Positions 22,608-31,748 of a stretch of DNA of 64,000 bases are shown here, one piece after another (within the stretch, counting starts at the first letter, position 1; the number at the start of each line of letters is the position of its first letter). Origin of the DNA: Pirellulales bacterium. GTDB taxonomy: Bacteria; Planctomycetota; Planctomycetia; Pirellulales; Thermoguttaceae. The notes below the pieces were generated by a model. The model was not told the DNA's origin and did no database searches. It saw nothing but the letters and a program-made list of their open reading frames with translations. The translations under genes were made by a program, and so were the position numbers. The DNA is taken from contig JAFGPV010000083.1 of the NCBI GenBank assembly GCA_016936015.1, forward strand, positions 41,391-105,390. The letters run 5' to 3'.

Positions 22608-22992
22608 TATTACAATCCTACCATTTTCACAAGAGCAAGTAAATTGCCAATAAGGAATAAAGACTGTATGTTGTTTATTGACAAGATGTTACATAATTGA
22701 ATTCCAATTTGCCCAAAACCCAAATCTGCCATTATCCGTACCGTTTGCACAGAGAACGTCTTTCCTCACGGGCGTCCGTCTTCTGCATGAAAAGCAGGAG
22801 CAATGCCTCCTTCTGTCAGTTTCTCCAGAGTGGCGTCCTGGGTTAGATGAACGAGGCCCTATTGGGGCGATTAATGATTTGGATAGAATCAATGTCGGGA
22901 AAGGGCGCCCGACACGCCGGCCGCAAGCGGCCGGGCTAAACGAGGTGTACGACGTCGGCAACTTGGCAATCGAGAAGACATTTTTTTCCTCC
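22608..22992. other. Divergent gap between TetR operon and histidine kinase
   Basis: The first 100 bases are AT-rich and probably hold promoters in both directions. At 22903-22942 lies a degraded copy (GCCGGCCGC ... GCTAAACG) of the palindrome family found at 2670. An open frame continues upstream of the kinase start across this region, but it runs through the repeat and its residues do not resemble a domain. Confidence 0.5.
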
Positions 22993-23739
22993 ATGACGAC
23001 ACCCCAACCTGATCCGCGGCGATTGGTTGACGAGTATGCGGAGATTGCGCAGCTTGCTGGGGGCTTGGCGCACGAGATCAAGAATCCGCTCTCGACGATC
23101 CGGATGAACATGGAGCTGCTGGCCGAGGATCTGCGGGAGAGCGATTCGCCGGCCGACCGCCGGGCGCTGCGGAAGGTGGAGTTGGTGGACCGCGAGTGCC
23201 TGCGGCTGCAAGAACTGCTGGATAATTTTTTGAGTTACGCCAAGGCCCATCGGCTGCGGCGGGAGCCGAGCAATTTGAACAACGTGGTCCGCGGGGTGCT
23301 GGACCTCTACCGGCCGAAGGCGGACGAGGCGAAGATCGAGATCCTCGAATTCCTGGCCGGTGATCTGCCCCGGGTGTTGCTGGACGCCGAGGCCTTCCAC
23401 GGGGCGCTGCTGAACCTGATCCTGAACGCCGAGCAGGCGATGCCCGCGGGGGGGCAACTGGTGGTCCGCAGCTACGACACGCCCAACGGAGTGGCCCTGG
23501 ACCTGATCGACACGGGCTGCGGGATGGACGAAAAAACGCTGTCGCACATCTTCAAGACGTTCTACTCAACCAAGAGCGGCGGCTCGGGCCTGGGGCTGCC
23601 GACCGCCCGGCGGATCATCGAGGGCCTGGGCGGGCAGATCGAGCTGCAAAGCGCCGTCGGCCGGGGCACGCAGGTGACAATTACGCTGCCCACTCCTGCC
23701 CGACTGCCCGGGGAAAAAGAGGCCTCTTGCAGGGAATAG
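22993..23739 (+). CDS. Soluble histidine kinase, NtrB-like
   Basis: A 248-residue kinase with no membrane segment. The H-box is QLAGGLAHEIKNPLSTIRMN (His near residue 28), the N-box LLNLILNAEQAM, and the ATP lid has DTGCGMDEK and GSGLGLPTARRI. I chose ATG 22993, ahead of MTTPQPDPRR, because the frame upstream crosses a repeat. Kinases of this short type usually phosphorylate a sigma-54 activator, but no response regulator is in the window. The next gene encodes an AAA ATPase of another kind. There is no sensor domain beyond the HisKA dimer, so input must come from a partner. Confidence 0.9.
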   Translation: MTTPQPDPRRLVDEYAEIAQLAGGLAHEIKNPLSTIRMNMELLAEDLRESDSPADRRALRKVELVDRECLRLQELLDNFLSYAKAHRLRREPSNLNNVVRGVLDLYRPKADEAKIEILEFLAGDLPRVLLDAEAFHGALLNLILNAEQAMPAGGQLVVRSYDTPNGVALDLIDTGCGMDEKTLSHIFKTFYSTKSGGSGLGLPTARRIIEGLGGQIELQSAVGRGTQVTITLPTPARLPGEKEASCRE

Positions 23740-23863
23740 GATTTTTTCCCCTGCGCGCCCGGCATAAGTGCCGGGGCAAACACTTTCTTCCTTGCAGGTT
23801 GCTTTTTCGTTACAAACCGACCGGCGCCCGATTTGACCGTCCCGCGGGGAAAAAGCTAGGTTT

Positions 23864-25366
23864 ATGATGAGGTTGACCATGTCGCAGGAGACGGAGAATC
23901 TATTGGCGCGTTTGGCGGGGGCAGGCCCGTCCGAGGCGGGTGCCGATCCCTGGGCGGAGGTGGCGGCGACTCAGCCGGATCATGATGCGACCGAGGAGAA
24001 GGATCAGAAGATCGAGTCGCTCCTGAACCGGATCCGGCACCTGACGCAGACCGCCGCCGCGACGGCCGAAGTGCCGGCGTCCGCCGAGCAGGAACGGGTC
24101 GAAGGAAACGGCTTCGTGCCCCGCGAGCCGGAATCGCTCAAGGAGGCCTCACTGACGGAGACCGAGTTGGAGTCCTTGATCTTAAAATTCCTGCTGGCCC
24201 ACGGCGAAGGTTCCGGCCACGAGATCGCCGATCAGGTCAAACTTCCCTTCGTTCTGGTCAATCAATTGCTCGGCGATTTGAAAAACCAGCAATTGCTTGC
24301 CCATCGCGGTTCGGCGCCGCTGAACGACTTTATCTACCTGCTGACCGACGTGGGCCGGGAGCGCGCCCGTCGGTATTCGCAGCACGGCACCTACTTCGGG
24401 TCCGCGCCGGTGTCGCTGAAGGATTATATCGAGAGCGTTCACGCCCAGTCGCTGACGCAGCAGCATCCGAGCGTCGACGATCTCCACCGGGCCTTTGCCG
24501 ACCTGCTGCTGAACAAGACGATGCTCGACCGGCTGGGGCCGGCGATCAACTCGGGTCGGGGACTGTTTCTGTTCGGCCCGCCGGGCAACGGGAAGACGAG
24601 CATTGCCGAGCGGGTGACGGCCGCCTTCGGTCAGGAGATCTGGGTTCCCCGGGCCTTGGGGATCGGCGGGGTGATTCTCCGCGTCTATGATCCCACCTGC
24701 CACGAGGAGCTTCCTTTGCCCGCCAACAGCGGGCTGATCGATTCCCGGAAGGTCGACCGCCGCTGGATCCGCATTCGCCGCCCGACGATCATCGCCGGGG
24801 GCGAGCTGACGATGTCGCAGTTGGAAATCACGGTGAATCCGGTGACGGGCATCTGCGAGGCCCCGCTGCAAATGAAGAGCAACTGCGGCACGCTGGTGAT
24901 CGACGATTTCGGCCGGCAGCGGATCCGGATCGACGAACTGCTGAACCGCTGGATCGTCCCCTTGGAAAAGCGCGTCGACTTTTTGAACCTTCCCAACGGC
25001 AAGAAGATCAAGGTTCCCTTCGATCAGTTGATTATCTTTTCCACGAACCTGGAGCCGCGGGATTTGGTGGACGAGGCTTTTCTGCGGCGGATTCCATATA
25101 AGATCGAGGTCGCCGATCCGGTCGAAGCGGAATTCCGCCGACTGTTTGAGATCCTGGCGCCGGATTTTGGCTTGAAATATCACGCGCCGGCCATCGATTA
25201 TCTGATCGATAAATACTACCGCCAGACCGGCCGGCCCTTCCGCTTTTGTCAACCCCGCGACCTGTTGTTGCAGGTGCGAAATTACTGCCGGTATTTTCAC
25301 CGGTCCCCGGCGCTAACCGAGGAGTATTTCGATCGCGCGGCGGAAATCTATTTTGCCATTATGTAA
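23864..25366 (+). CDS. P-loop AAA ATPase with N-terminal winged-helix segment
   Basis: A 500-residue cytoplasmic protein. The N-terminal ~90 residues are acidic and low complexity. Residues ~95-170 ([37 protein letters not shown]) look like a winged helix. The ATPase core has Walker [10 protein letters not shown] near 240, Walker [13 protein letters not shown] near 345, and an arginine-finger-like ERIPYKIE region ([11 protein letters not shown]). The start may also be ATG 23879. It resembles MoxR-like/RarA-like single-ring ATPases but I cannot assign a partner. It lies 124 bases after the histidine kinase in the same direction. Confidence 0.8.
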   Translation: MMRLTMSQETENLLARLAGAGPSEAGADPWAEVAATQPDHDATEEKDQKIESLLNRIRHLTQTAAATAEVPASAEQERVEGNGFVPREPESLKEASLTETELESLILKFLLAHGEGSGHEIADQVKLPFVLVNQLLGDLKNQQLLAHRGSAPLNDFIYLLTDVGRERARRYSQHGTYFGSAPVSLKDYIESVHAQSLTQQHPSVDDLHRAFADLLLNKTMLDRLGPAINSGRGLFLFGPPGNGKTSIAERVTAAFGQEIWVPRALGIGGVILRVYDPTCHEELPLPANSGLIDSRKVDRRWIRIRRPTIIAGGELTMSQLEITVNPVTGICEAPLQMKSNCGTLVIDDFGRQRIRIDELLNRWIVPLEKRVDFLNLPNGKKIKVPFDQLIIFSTNLEPRDLVDEAFLRRIPYKIEVADPVEAEFRRLFEILAPDFGLKYHAPAIDYLIDKYYRQTGRPFRFCQPRDLLLQVRNYCRYFHRSPALTEEYFDRAAEIYFAIM

Positions 25367-25536
25367 TATTTCCGGCTTTTCTTGGTTTTACGGGCTTGCA
25401 TCTTTTTAAATACCTGCTATAAATCGTGGTTTAATCGGCAATGTGCGGGGCACTGATCCTGAATTTTAATCCTTGTTCAGGACCGATTGTTTGTCGGATA
25501 AGTCACCATTTTCCCTTGATTTGAGGAGAGTCTTTT

Positions 25537-25836
25537 ATGGCTAAGAAGCGCGGCACCCCCAGTAAAAAGTGCCCCCATTGCGGGAAAACCGTTCACGCCC
25601 GATCGGTACTTTGCAAGTTCTGCAAAAAAGAAATCATTAAAAAGTCCTCTTCCATGTCGAAAAAGGCCCGGTCGGAAACCGCCGGCATGTTGCGGAAAAT
25701 CAAGAGTCTCGGCGGCGTCGAAAACGTAGCCCAGTCGTTGAAGGCTTATAAGCAGTCGGCCGAGACCGTCAAGACCCTCGGCGGCTATGAAAAGGCTCTG
25801 GAAGTGATCGCCGCCTTGAAGCAATTAAAGGACTGA
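25537..25836 (+). CDS. Small zinc-ribbon protein
   Basis: A 99-residue basic protein. CPHCGKTVHARSVLCKFCKK is a clear four-Cys zinc ribbon (residues ~10-30), followed by a Lys/Ser-rich linker and an amphipathic helical tail with a repeated LGG unit (IKSLGGVENVAQSLKAYKQS and KTLGGYEKALEVIAAL). TTGAGGAGAG precedes the ATG with good spacing and a strong terminator follows, so this is probably a separate, well-expressed transcript. Role unknown; RNA or ribosome binding is possible from charge only. Confidence 0.8.
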   Translation: MAKKRGTPSKKCPHCGKTVHARSVLCKFCKKEIIKKSSSMSKKARSETAGMLRKIKSLGGVENVAQSLKAYKQSAETVKTLGGYEKALEVIAALKQLKD

Positions 25837-25863
25837 AAACCATTCTCCCTCCGATAAGAAAAG

Positions 25864-25897
25864 CCCCCGACCCCGGTTTACGGGGAGGGGGTTTTTT
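25864..25897 (+). terminator. Rho-independent terminator after the zinc-ribbon gene
   Basis: CCCCC-GA-CCCCG pairs with CGGGG-A-GGGGG around loop GTTTA, followed by TTTTTT. It begins 28 bases after the stop codon. Confidence 0.9.
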
Positions 25898-26059
25898 ATC
25901 GTTTGATAGAGTGGGGGAGCCGTTGCCCAGAGCGTGAATCATACGAACGATTCCTCGTCAAGGAATGAAATAGAACGTGAAGAACCGGAAGTTTAAGCCC
26001 GGCACTGGTGCCGGAAGTAGGGCATTATCTTATGCACACCCGGCACAAGCGTCGGGGCT

Positions 26060-26196
26060 ATTGAGACTCAGATTAATAATGTCCTATGAACGCCCCGGGA
26101 CGGCGGTCCCGGGGGTGGAAGCAGGCTCCGTTTTAGCCCCGCGACTGCCGTCGCGGGGCGTTTGCTGATGGGATAATTCTTTTCTGAGTCTCAATA
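26060..26196. repeat. MITE-like element bounded by TATTGAGACTCAGA inverted repeats
   Basis: TATTGAGACTCAGA and its reverse complement TCTGAGTCTCAATA bound a segment of about 137 bases carrying two internal GC palindromes. No target duplication is obvious. The arms also resemble half of a Fur-type box, so a regulatory reading is possible. Confidence 0.5.
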
Positions 26197-26287
26197 AACG
26201 CTTGGGATCTCCCCTGTTTTTATGGAGCATTTTACAACTCGTCGGCCCATATGATGGCCTTATGTTCGGGGAAACCGCAGCAAAGAA

Positions 26288-26833
26288 CTACGGTTGATCT
26301 TTTTCACCGGCGGCGGGGTTGAGTTCTTGGAAGAGGAGGCTGGGTTGGATGTCGGTGTTGTTCTGGTATTTGTCGCTGCGGTATTCTTCAAACGCGCCGC
26401 GGATATCGTGATAGAAAATCTGGCAAATGGCCACGCCGGCGCAGACGCGGATCGGCTGCACGGCGAACATCTCCAGGGTCCAGTAGCCGCAGAAGCCGAC
26501 GTCGCCGAATCCCGCCGTCACGTGGACGAAAAGCCCCAACCGGCCGATCGAGGAGCGGCCCTCGATCATCGGCACCAGGTTGTGGGTCTCGGTCCGCTCG
26601 GCGGTCCGGCCGAGGTACAGTCGGCCGGGTTGGAGCACCAGGCCCTCGGACGGAATCCGCAGTCGGCGAACCCGGTTGGGCCTCCGCATCTCGAGGATTC
26701 GATCCTCGTAGACCATCAACTCATCATGCAATGTGAGGTTGTAGCTGTTCGGATTCAGCCGCGCCGGGTCGAACGGCTCGATGAGGATGTTCGTTCCCAA
26801 CTGCCGCCGGATCTCGTGCCCGGAAAGGACCAT
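26288..26833 (-). CDS. dcd: dCTP deaminase
   Basis: A 181-residue protein of the dUTPase/dCTP deaminase fold, converting dCTP to dUTP for dTMP synthesis. Visible family elements are FDPARLNPNSYNLTL, GLVLQPGRLYLGRTAE, IEGRSSIGRLGLFVHVTAG and FGDVGFCGYWTLEMF; the last carries the catalytic Glu and the S/R pair is in RSSIGR. The start at 26833 has GAGGAG six bases upstream. An upstream in-frame extension to 27442 is antisense to the GH172 gene and has no homology to any deaminase, so I rejected it. Confidence 0.93.
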   Translation of the reverse strand: MVLSGHEIRRQLGTNILIEPFDPARLNPNSYNLTLHDELMVYEDRILEMRRPNRVRRLRIPSEGLVLQPGRLYLGRTAERTETHNLVPMIEGRSSIGRLGLFVHVTAGFGDVGFCGYWTLEMFAVQPIRVCAGVAICQIFYHDIRGAFEEYRSDKYQNNTDIQPSLLFQELNPAAGEKDQP

Positions 26834-26900
26834 GATTACTCCTCGGGAATTGCCCTCCGGCATCGTAGCAGAAAAACTTGTTCCTGACCACCGACTGTAT

Positions 26901-26964
26901 GAGGTGGCTCCTGCCGCCGATACCGGCTTTTCCCGATCCCTCGGCGGCAGGAGCCGCCTCCTAC
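26901..26964. repeat. Inverted repeat GAGGCGGCTCCTGCCGCCGA, copy 1
   Basis: Arms 26901-26920 and 26941-26960 are complementary with one mismatch, 20-base spacer. It lies directly after the stop of the GH172 gene (minus strand) and can serve as its transcript-end hairpin. Copy 2 is at 28687-28760. Confidence 0.85.
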
Positions 26965-26967
26965 ATC

Positions 26968-28626
26968 CTAGTGATAAAGTTTCGGGTCTTTCCGCCAATC
27001 CTTGTCCTTGTCGTGGCCGTATTGTTCGACGCGGGGGCGGCGCTCGCGGAGGCGGATGGACTCCAGGCCGAGCAGATGGCCAGCCGACCGCTGATTCTTG
27101 CCCACGCACTCCAGAGACAAGGTGTACGCGCCGGGCTCCGGCCAGAAGTCCAAGAGGGGGAATTCCCCGGCGGTCACGTTCCCGGCGTAGAAGTCCAGCG
27201 GCCTTCCCAGCTTCACGCCGTTGAGGAAGACTTGGTATCGGCCGTAGTCGGGAGCGCGGGTGGCGCAGAGGATCAGCCGCAGCGGCTCCTTGCGCTGCAC
27301 GTCGAAGGGGATCTCGATCCAGGCGTCGTCGGCCCGCTTGGGTCGATAGAGCAGTTGTGCTTGGCGGTAGAGGCCCGGCAGCGATTGCGCTTGGGCCGGG
27401 CCGGGGCCGTGATGCTCTCTCGCAGTAAAGTCCTTGGCGCACACGACGGAGCGGTCGAGGCTGGGCAGTCGGCGTTGCCGGGCGTGCGGGGCCCGGGCGG
27501 CGAAGGTCGGTTCACCCGTCTGATACCAGAAGGCCACGCTGGAATAATCGTCCTCCCGTTCGTTCCAGCTTATCGCTTGATACTTGGGGTTTTCGTCGGG
27601 CGACATCCAGCCCCAGTGTTCGACGGCGACCTTGATCCTTTTATTGAAGACCAGGGGATCGTGGACGTGCCAGCGGTAGGCGCTGGTGCGGCCTCCGATG
27701 CCGCGGCAATCGAAATAGGGGACGCCGAAGTAGGGCGTGGAGCAGGTCTTCAGTCCCCAGGCCGAGAGGAAGTAATCCTCGGTGCCGGTGCCCCAGATCG
27801 AAGGCTGCTTCTCGCCGTCGATGGAGATTTTCTCGTCCCCTTCGCCGAACCAGGAGGGACTTCGGGTCCGCACCGAAAGGACCGTCCCCACGTAGTGCCC
27901 TTTGCCCTTGGTGTCGAGGATTACGTAATCCTTGCCGTTTTGCACGGGGTATTCCTGCCGGTACTGGGCGTAGAAGTAGGGCGTGTCCTCGGGAAGCGCG
28001 TCGAGCCGGATCCAGTCGATGTTGTGGTACAGTCCGACGAGCGGTTTCTCGCTCTGGTTGACGACCTCGATCCGCGCCGCTTTGCGGAAGGGCATCCGCC
28101 AGTAGCCGTTGTAGGAATCGGCGTCTTCGACGACGACGGGCATGCTGATTACTTCGCTGCGGATGCCGAAGGCGTTGGCGAAGAAGTCGCCCAGCGGGGC
28201 CTCGACGGCCGGCCGCTGTTGATCGTCCCAATACATCCGCAGGAGCATTTCCTGGTGATCGGCGGCCCCCTGGGGGGCTGCGCGGGAAGGTTCCGGGCCG
28301 CGGAAGGTGAACCAGATGTGGGTGATGACGCCTGGGCCTTTCACGTCCAGGACGACTTGGGTTTCGCCCGGCGGCACCAGGCGGGCGTCGCCGTTGCTGA
28401 GGGGATCGGTGCTGCCTAAAGGCTCCGCCTGGGGATCGTATTTCCCGTCGGCTCCCTTACGAAACGTGGAGGACGAGCGCATGCTCCGGCCCTCGAGGGG
28501 CCGCGCCAAAGTGTCCAGCGGATCGCCGGCGGCCGCGGTGAGGGAAAAAGCAAGGGCTGAAAAGACGCACCACGCCCCGGTGAATCCTCTTTGAAGTACG
28601 GCGCGCATGATGGTGAAGATGTTCAT
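26968..28626 (-). CDS. GH172 (DUF2961) secreted enzyme, paralog A
   Basis: A 552-residue protein with a signal peptide (MNIFTIMRAVLQ ... LAFSLTAAAG). GH172 members include exo-acting fructofuranosidases/arabinofuranosidases. Family features seen: RSSSTFRKGADGKYD, VLDVKGPGVITHIWFTF, LRMYWDDQQRPAVEAPLGDFF, YFYAQYRQEYP and GTGTEDYFLSAWG. The start at 28626 has GGGAG upstream. It is a tandem paralog of the next gene (28802-30457), which it follows on the minus strand, with similar domain order and length. Substrate not predictable. Confidence 0.9.
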   Translation of the reverse strand: MNIFTIMRAVLQRGFTGAWCVFSALAFSLTAAAGDPLDTLARPLEGRSMRSSSTFRKGADGKYDPQAEPLGSTDPLSNGDARLVPPGETQVVLDVKGPGVITHIWFTFRGPEPSRAAPQGAADHQEMLLRMYWDDQQRPAVEAPLGDFFANAFGIRSEVISMPVVVEDADSYNGYWRMPFRKAARIEVVNQSEKPLVGLYHNIDWIRLDALPEDTPYFYAQYRQEYPVQNGKDYVILDTKGKGHYVGTVLSVRTRSPSWFGEGDEKISIDGEKQPSIWGTGTEDYFLSAWGLKTCSTPYFGVPYFDCRGIGGRTSAYRWHVHDPLVFNKRIKVAVEHWGWMSPDENPKYQAISWNEREDDYSSVAFWYQTGEPTFAARAPHARQRRLPSLDRSVVCAKDFTAREHHGPGPAQAQSLPGLYRQAQLLYRPKRADDAWIEIPFDVQRKEPLRLILCATRAPDYGRYQVFLNGVKLGRPLDFYAGNVTAGEFPLLDFWPEPGAYTLSLECVGKNQRSAGHLLGLESIRLRERRPRVEQYGHDKDKDWRKDPKLYH

Positions 28627-28686
28627 ACGGGACTCCCAGGTGTTAGGATTATTCATGTTGCCGTGAAGAGCGGCCGTGATTTTATT

Positions 28687-28760
28687 GTAGGAGGCGGCTC
28701 CTGCCGCCGATTGCTCGTCAGGAAACACGCTAAAAATCGGCGGCAGGAGCCGCCTCCTAC
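28687..28760. repeat. Perfect 24-bp inverted repeat, copy 2 of the GAGGCGGCTCC family
   Basis: Arms 28687-28710 (GTAGGAGGCGGCTCCTGCCG + CCGA) and 28737-28760 are exact reverse complements around 26 bases. It sits between the two GH172 paralogs. Confidence 0.9.
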
Positions 28761-28801
28761 AACCGTTTATGATAATCGTAGTCTCCGGGCAGGGGAACAA
28801 G

Positions 28802-30457
28802 TTATTGGTTCAGCCGGGGTTCCTTTCGCCAGTTGCGGTCTTTTTCGTGGCCGTATTTTTCGACGCGGGGACGGCGCTCGCGCAGCCGGACCGATTCCAC
28901 GCCGAGGTTCACGCCGTCGGAGAGTTTGTTCTTGCCGACGCACTCCAGTTGCAGCGTATAGACGCCCGGCTCGGGCCAGAAGTCCATTAAGGGGAATTCC
29001 TTGCTGACGACCTCGGGGGCGTAGCAGTCCAGCGGGGCGGCCAGCTTGACGCCGTCGAGGGTCGCTTGGTACGTGCCGCAGTCGGGGCCGCAGGTGGCCA
29101 CGACAATCAGCCGCAGCGGCTCCTTGCGTTTCACTTCAATGGGGATCTCAATCCAGGCGTCCTCGGCCGACTTGGGCTTGTAGGTGAGCTGCGGCTGATC
29201 GTACAACTTGGGCAGTTCCTGCTCGCCGGCCAGCCCGGGACCGTGGTGCTTCGAGTCCTTATAATCCTTGGCGAAGACGATCGTCCGTTCGAGGCTCGGC
29301 AGGCGGCGCTCCTTGGCGCTCGGCGCCCGGGCGGTGAAGGTCGGCTCGCCCGTCTGATACCAGTAGGCCACGCTCGAAAAGTCGTCCTCCCGCTCGTTCC
29401 AGTTGATCTGCTTGTAATCCGGATTTTCATCCTTCGAGATCCAGCCGTAGTGCTCGAAAGTCACCTTGATGCTTTTCTTGAAGGCGATCGGATCAGCGAT
29501 ATGCCAGCGGTACGAGCAGATGTGGCTGCCGATGAGCCGATAATACTGGTCGTAGTAGGCGGTGCCGAAAAAGGGCGTCATGTCTTTCCGCAATCCCCAG
29601 GCCTGGAGGAAGTAGTCCTCGGTGCCGGTGCCCCAGATCGTCGGTTTCTCCTCGCCGTCGATGGTGATCTTTTCGTCGCCTTCGCCGAACCAGTTCGGGC
29701 TGCGGGTCCGCACCGAGAGGACCGTCCCGACGAAATGCCCGTGGCCCTGGGTGTCCAGGATGACGTAATCCGTGCCGTTTTTCAGCGGATACTCCTGGCG
29801 GTACTGGGCGTAGAAGTACGGGGTGTTCTCGGGCAGGGCGTCGAGTTGGATCCAATCGACGTTGTAGTACAGCAGGTTGATCGGTTTATCGCCCTGGTTG
29901 ACGACCTCGATTCGGGCTGACTTGCGGAAGGGCATGTACCAATAGCAGTTGTACGAACCGGACTCGCCCACGACCACGGGCAGGCTCGTAACGGCGTAGC
30001 GCTTGCCGAAGGCGTTGCAGAAGAAGTCGCCCAGCGGGGCCTCGACGCCGGGTTTTTTCTGATCGTCCCAATACATCCGCAGCAGCATGTCCTGGTTCGT
30101 CGCGGAACCCTTGGGCGCCCACTCATGCGGCTCGGGCGGGAAGAACGTGAACCAGATGTGCGTGATCGCGCCCGGCCCTTTCGCGTCGAGCACGACGTGC
30201 GTCTTGCCCGGCTCGATCCAGAAACAGTCCTCGTTGCTCAACTCCGTATCGTCGCCCAGCGGCGCCGCCTTCCGATCATACTTCCCATCCGCCCCCTTCC
30301 GAAACGCCGAGGTCGCCCGTCGGCTGCGGCCCTCGATAGGTTTTGCCAGTTCCTTGAAGATCGCCTGGGCGGAAAGGAGGCCCTGATCGGTTGCAATCAG
30401 GAGGAAGCACACGAAGGGGACAAGCAGTTTCAACGAAGGCCACTTTCGCGGGGTCAT
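28802..30457 (-). CDS. GH172 (DUF2961) secreted enzyme, paralog B
   Basis: A 551-residue protein with a signal peptide (LLVPFVCFLLIATDQGLLSAQA). It shares with paralog A the motifs RRATSAFRKGADGKYDRK, VLDAKGPGAITHIWFTFF, MYWDDQKKPGVEAPLGDFF and GTGTEDYFLQAWG. Both end in RRPRVEKYGHEKDRNWRKEP-type tails, so they arose by tandem duplication. Expected location is periplasm or outside the cell. AGGAGCCTCCC precedes the start. The gap to paralog A is 175 bases and filled by a palindromic repeat. Confidence 0.9.
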   Translation of the reverse strand: MTPRKWPSLKLLVPFVCFLLIATDQGLLSAQAIFKELAKPIEGRSRRATSAFRKGADGKYDRKAAPLGDDTELSNEDCFWIEPGKTHVVLDAKGPGAITHIWFTFFPPEPHEWAPKGSATNQDMLLRMYWDDQKKPGVEAPLGDFFCNAFGKRYAVTSLPVVVGESGSYNCYWYMPFRKSARIEVVNQGDKPINLLYYNVDWIQLDALPENTPYFYAQYRQEYPLKNGTDYVILDTQGHGHFVGTVLSVRTRSPNWFGEGDEKITIDGEEKPTIWGTGTEDYFLQAWGLRKDMTPFFGTAYYDQYYRLIGSHICSYRWHIADPIAFKKSIKVTFEHYGWISKDENPDYKQINWNEREDDFSSVAYWYQTGEPTFTARAPSAKERRLPSLERTIVFAKDYKDSKHHGPGLAGEQELPKLYDQPQLTYKPKSAEDAWIEIPIEVKRKEPLRLIVVATCGPDCGTYQATLDGVKLAAPLDCYAPEVVSKEFPLMDFWPEPGVYTLQLECVGKNKLSDGVNLGVESVRLRERRPRVEKYGHEKDRNWRKEPRLNQ

Positions 30458-30865
30458 GGGAGGCTCCTGTTGTATTAGAGGATGGTCGGCGGAATGGCCG
30501 GGTCTTGGGGCTTAAATGAACGGGAAAATGTTAGCGTTATTATAGCGGATGATTAGCGTGCCGTTTGTCTGTGTTAGAGTTGTTAAATTATAGCATGGAA
30601 CCGCTCCGTTTGCTTGACTTGTTTCTCCGGACTTTTATAAAGGGGATACTTGTGGAGATGATCCACGTTATTTTCACTCCCTCCATGATTGAGGTAGCGG
30701 TTTCTCGCGAGAATGCCATCCGGAATCAGGCACATTGAACGGAATTTGCCGCAGACGGACGGTATCTTTTTTAACGCCGCGCCCTTTCCCGGATCAGGCC
30801 GGCGTTAAAGCCCGTGTTTTGTTTTCCCAGTGTGCCGACATTTTTCACCTTGAGGAGAATTTCTT
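30458..30865. other. AT-rich gap between GH172 pair and PEP-CTERM gene
   Basis: This 408-base divergent gap is distinctly AT-richer than its surroundings and should hold the promoters of both the minus-strand GH172 gene and the plus-strand PEP-CTERM gene. I see no gene and no strong repeat. TTGAGGAGAATTTCTT at its end is the ribosome binding site of the next gene. Confidence 0.5.
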
Positions 30866-31507
30866 ATGAAACGAGTACTTGCAACCCTAAGTGTCTTGTT
30901 GTTTTTTGCCTCCGCCGCCCAAGCGGGAATGGTGATTACGGAGTGGATGTATTCGGGAAATAGCGGTGAGTATATCGAATTCACCAACACCGGCACTTCG
31001 GATGTCGACATGACCGGGTGGAGTTTCGATGACGACAGCCAAACTGCAGGAACCGTAGATCTGAGCGCTTACGGTATCGTTACACCGGGCAAATCGGTCC
31101 TTTTGATCGAACCAACAGACACTGACGCCTTCCGTACGGCGTGGAGCCTGCCTTCAACTGTGAAAATCATCGGAGGCAATGGGGCTAATCTCGGACGCAA
31201 TGACATGATCAACCTTTATGATAGTAGCTCAACGTTGGTCGATTTCCTCAGTTACGGAGACCAGACTTATCCCGGCTCGATTCGGACGCAGAATACAAGT
31301 GGAATTCCGATTCCTATGAGCAACATCGGAACGCATGACGTCTACGATTGGAATTTTGCCGTTTCAGGAGATGTTTATGGATCTCATACGTCCTCCGGCG
31401 GCGACGTCGGCAACCCGGGCATTTTCGTGCCCGAGCCGGCGACGATCTGGACGCTGTTTTGCGGACTGATCGCGGCCGGGGTTTTCGCGCGGCTCCGCCG
31501 CCGTTAA
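30866..31507 (+). CDS. Lamin-tail-domain PEP-CTERM surface protein
   Basis: A 213-residue exported protein: signal peptide MKRVLATLSVLLFFASAAQA, then a lamin-tail-like beta domain (VITEWMYSGNSGEYIEFTNT, TGWSFDDDSQTAGTVDLS, GKSVLLIEPTDTDAF) and a PEP-CTERM sorting tail VPEPATIWTLFCGLIAAGVF plus ARLRRR. PEP-CTERM proteins are processed by exosortase and placed at the cell surface; the tail is complete. No exosortase gene is in the window. TTGAGGAGAA precedes the ATG. A 30-bp hairpin repeat follows. Confidence 0.9.
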   Translation: MKRVLATLSVLLFFASAAQAGMVITEWMYSGNSGEYIEFTNTGTSDVDMTGWSFDDDSQTAGTVDLSAYGIVTPGKSVLLIEPTDTDAFRTAWSLPSTVKIIGGNGANLGRNDMINLYDSSSTLVDFLSYGDQTYPGSIRTQNTSGIPIPMSNIGTHDVYDWNFAVSGDVYGSHTSSGGDVGNPGIFVPEPATIWTLFCGLIAAGVFARLRRR

Positions 31508-31548
31508 GCATTCCCCGCCAGCAGCCGCTCAAGGGGAACCGGGAAGAA

Positions 31549-31637
31549 CCGAAAGTGTTGAGTTCCGGCACTTGCGCCGTGAGCAAGGCGCTGAACCACG
31601 TACACCGGGCGTAAGTGCCGGAACTCAACACTTTCGG
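31549..31637. repeat. Near-perfect 30-bp inverted repeat CCGAAAGTGTTGAGTTCCGG
   Basis: Left arm 31549-31578 and right arm 31608-31637 pair with about one mismatch, around a 29-base spacer that itself contains an AGGCGCT core. It lies 42 bases after the PEP-CTERM stop and 110 before the DUF1559 gene. Partial echoes of the core (AGTGCCGG, GGCACTGGTGCCGG) occur near 23765 and 26005. Confidence 0.9.
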
Positions 31638-31748
31638 CCTGAGAGGTTCTGATTGAGTTGACCGCATTCTAACCATCCACTAACCGAGAGGCGATAAAAA
31701 TTTTTTTCCGAAAAGGATTCCGGAGAGATATAGAAGGCAAAATCCTGC

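Larger units (their letters stand above)
25837..26287. other. Intergenic gap rich in palindromes
   Basis: After the terminator at 25864-25897 this gap contains three GC palindromes (25998-26016 CCGGCACTGGTGCCGG, 26092-26115, and 26136-26159 GCCCCGCGACTGCCGTCGCG) enclosed partly by a 14-bp inverted repeat TATTGAGACTCAGA at 26060-26073 and 26183-26196. No gene is seen. Confidence 0.6.

Noticed and set aside
26288..27442. 384-residue extension of dCTP deaminase
   Set aside because: The added N-terminal part is opposite the GH172 gene and basic, and a good ribosome binding site (GAGGAG) precedes ATG 26833.
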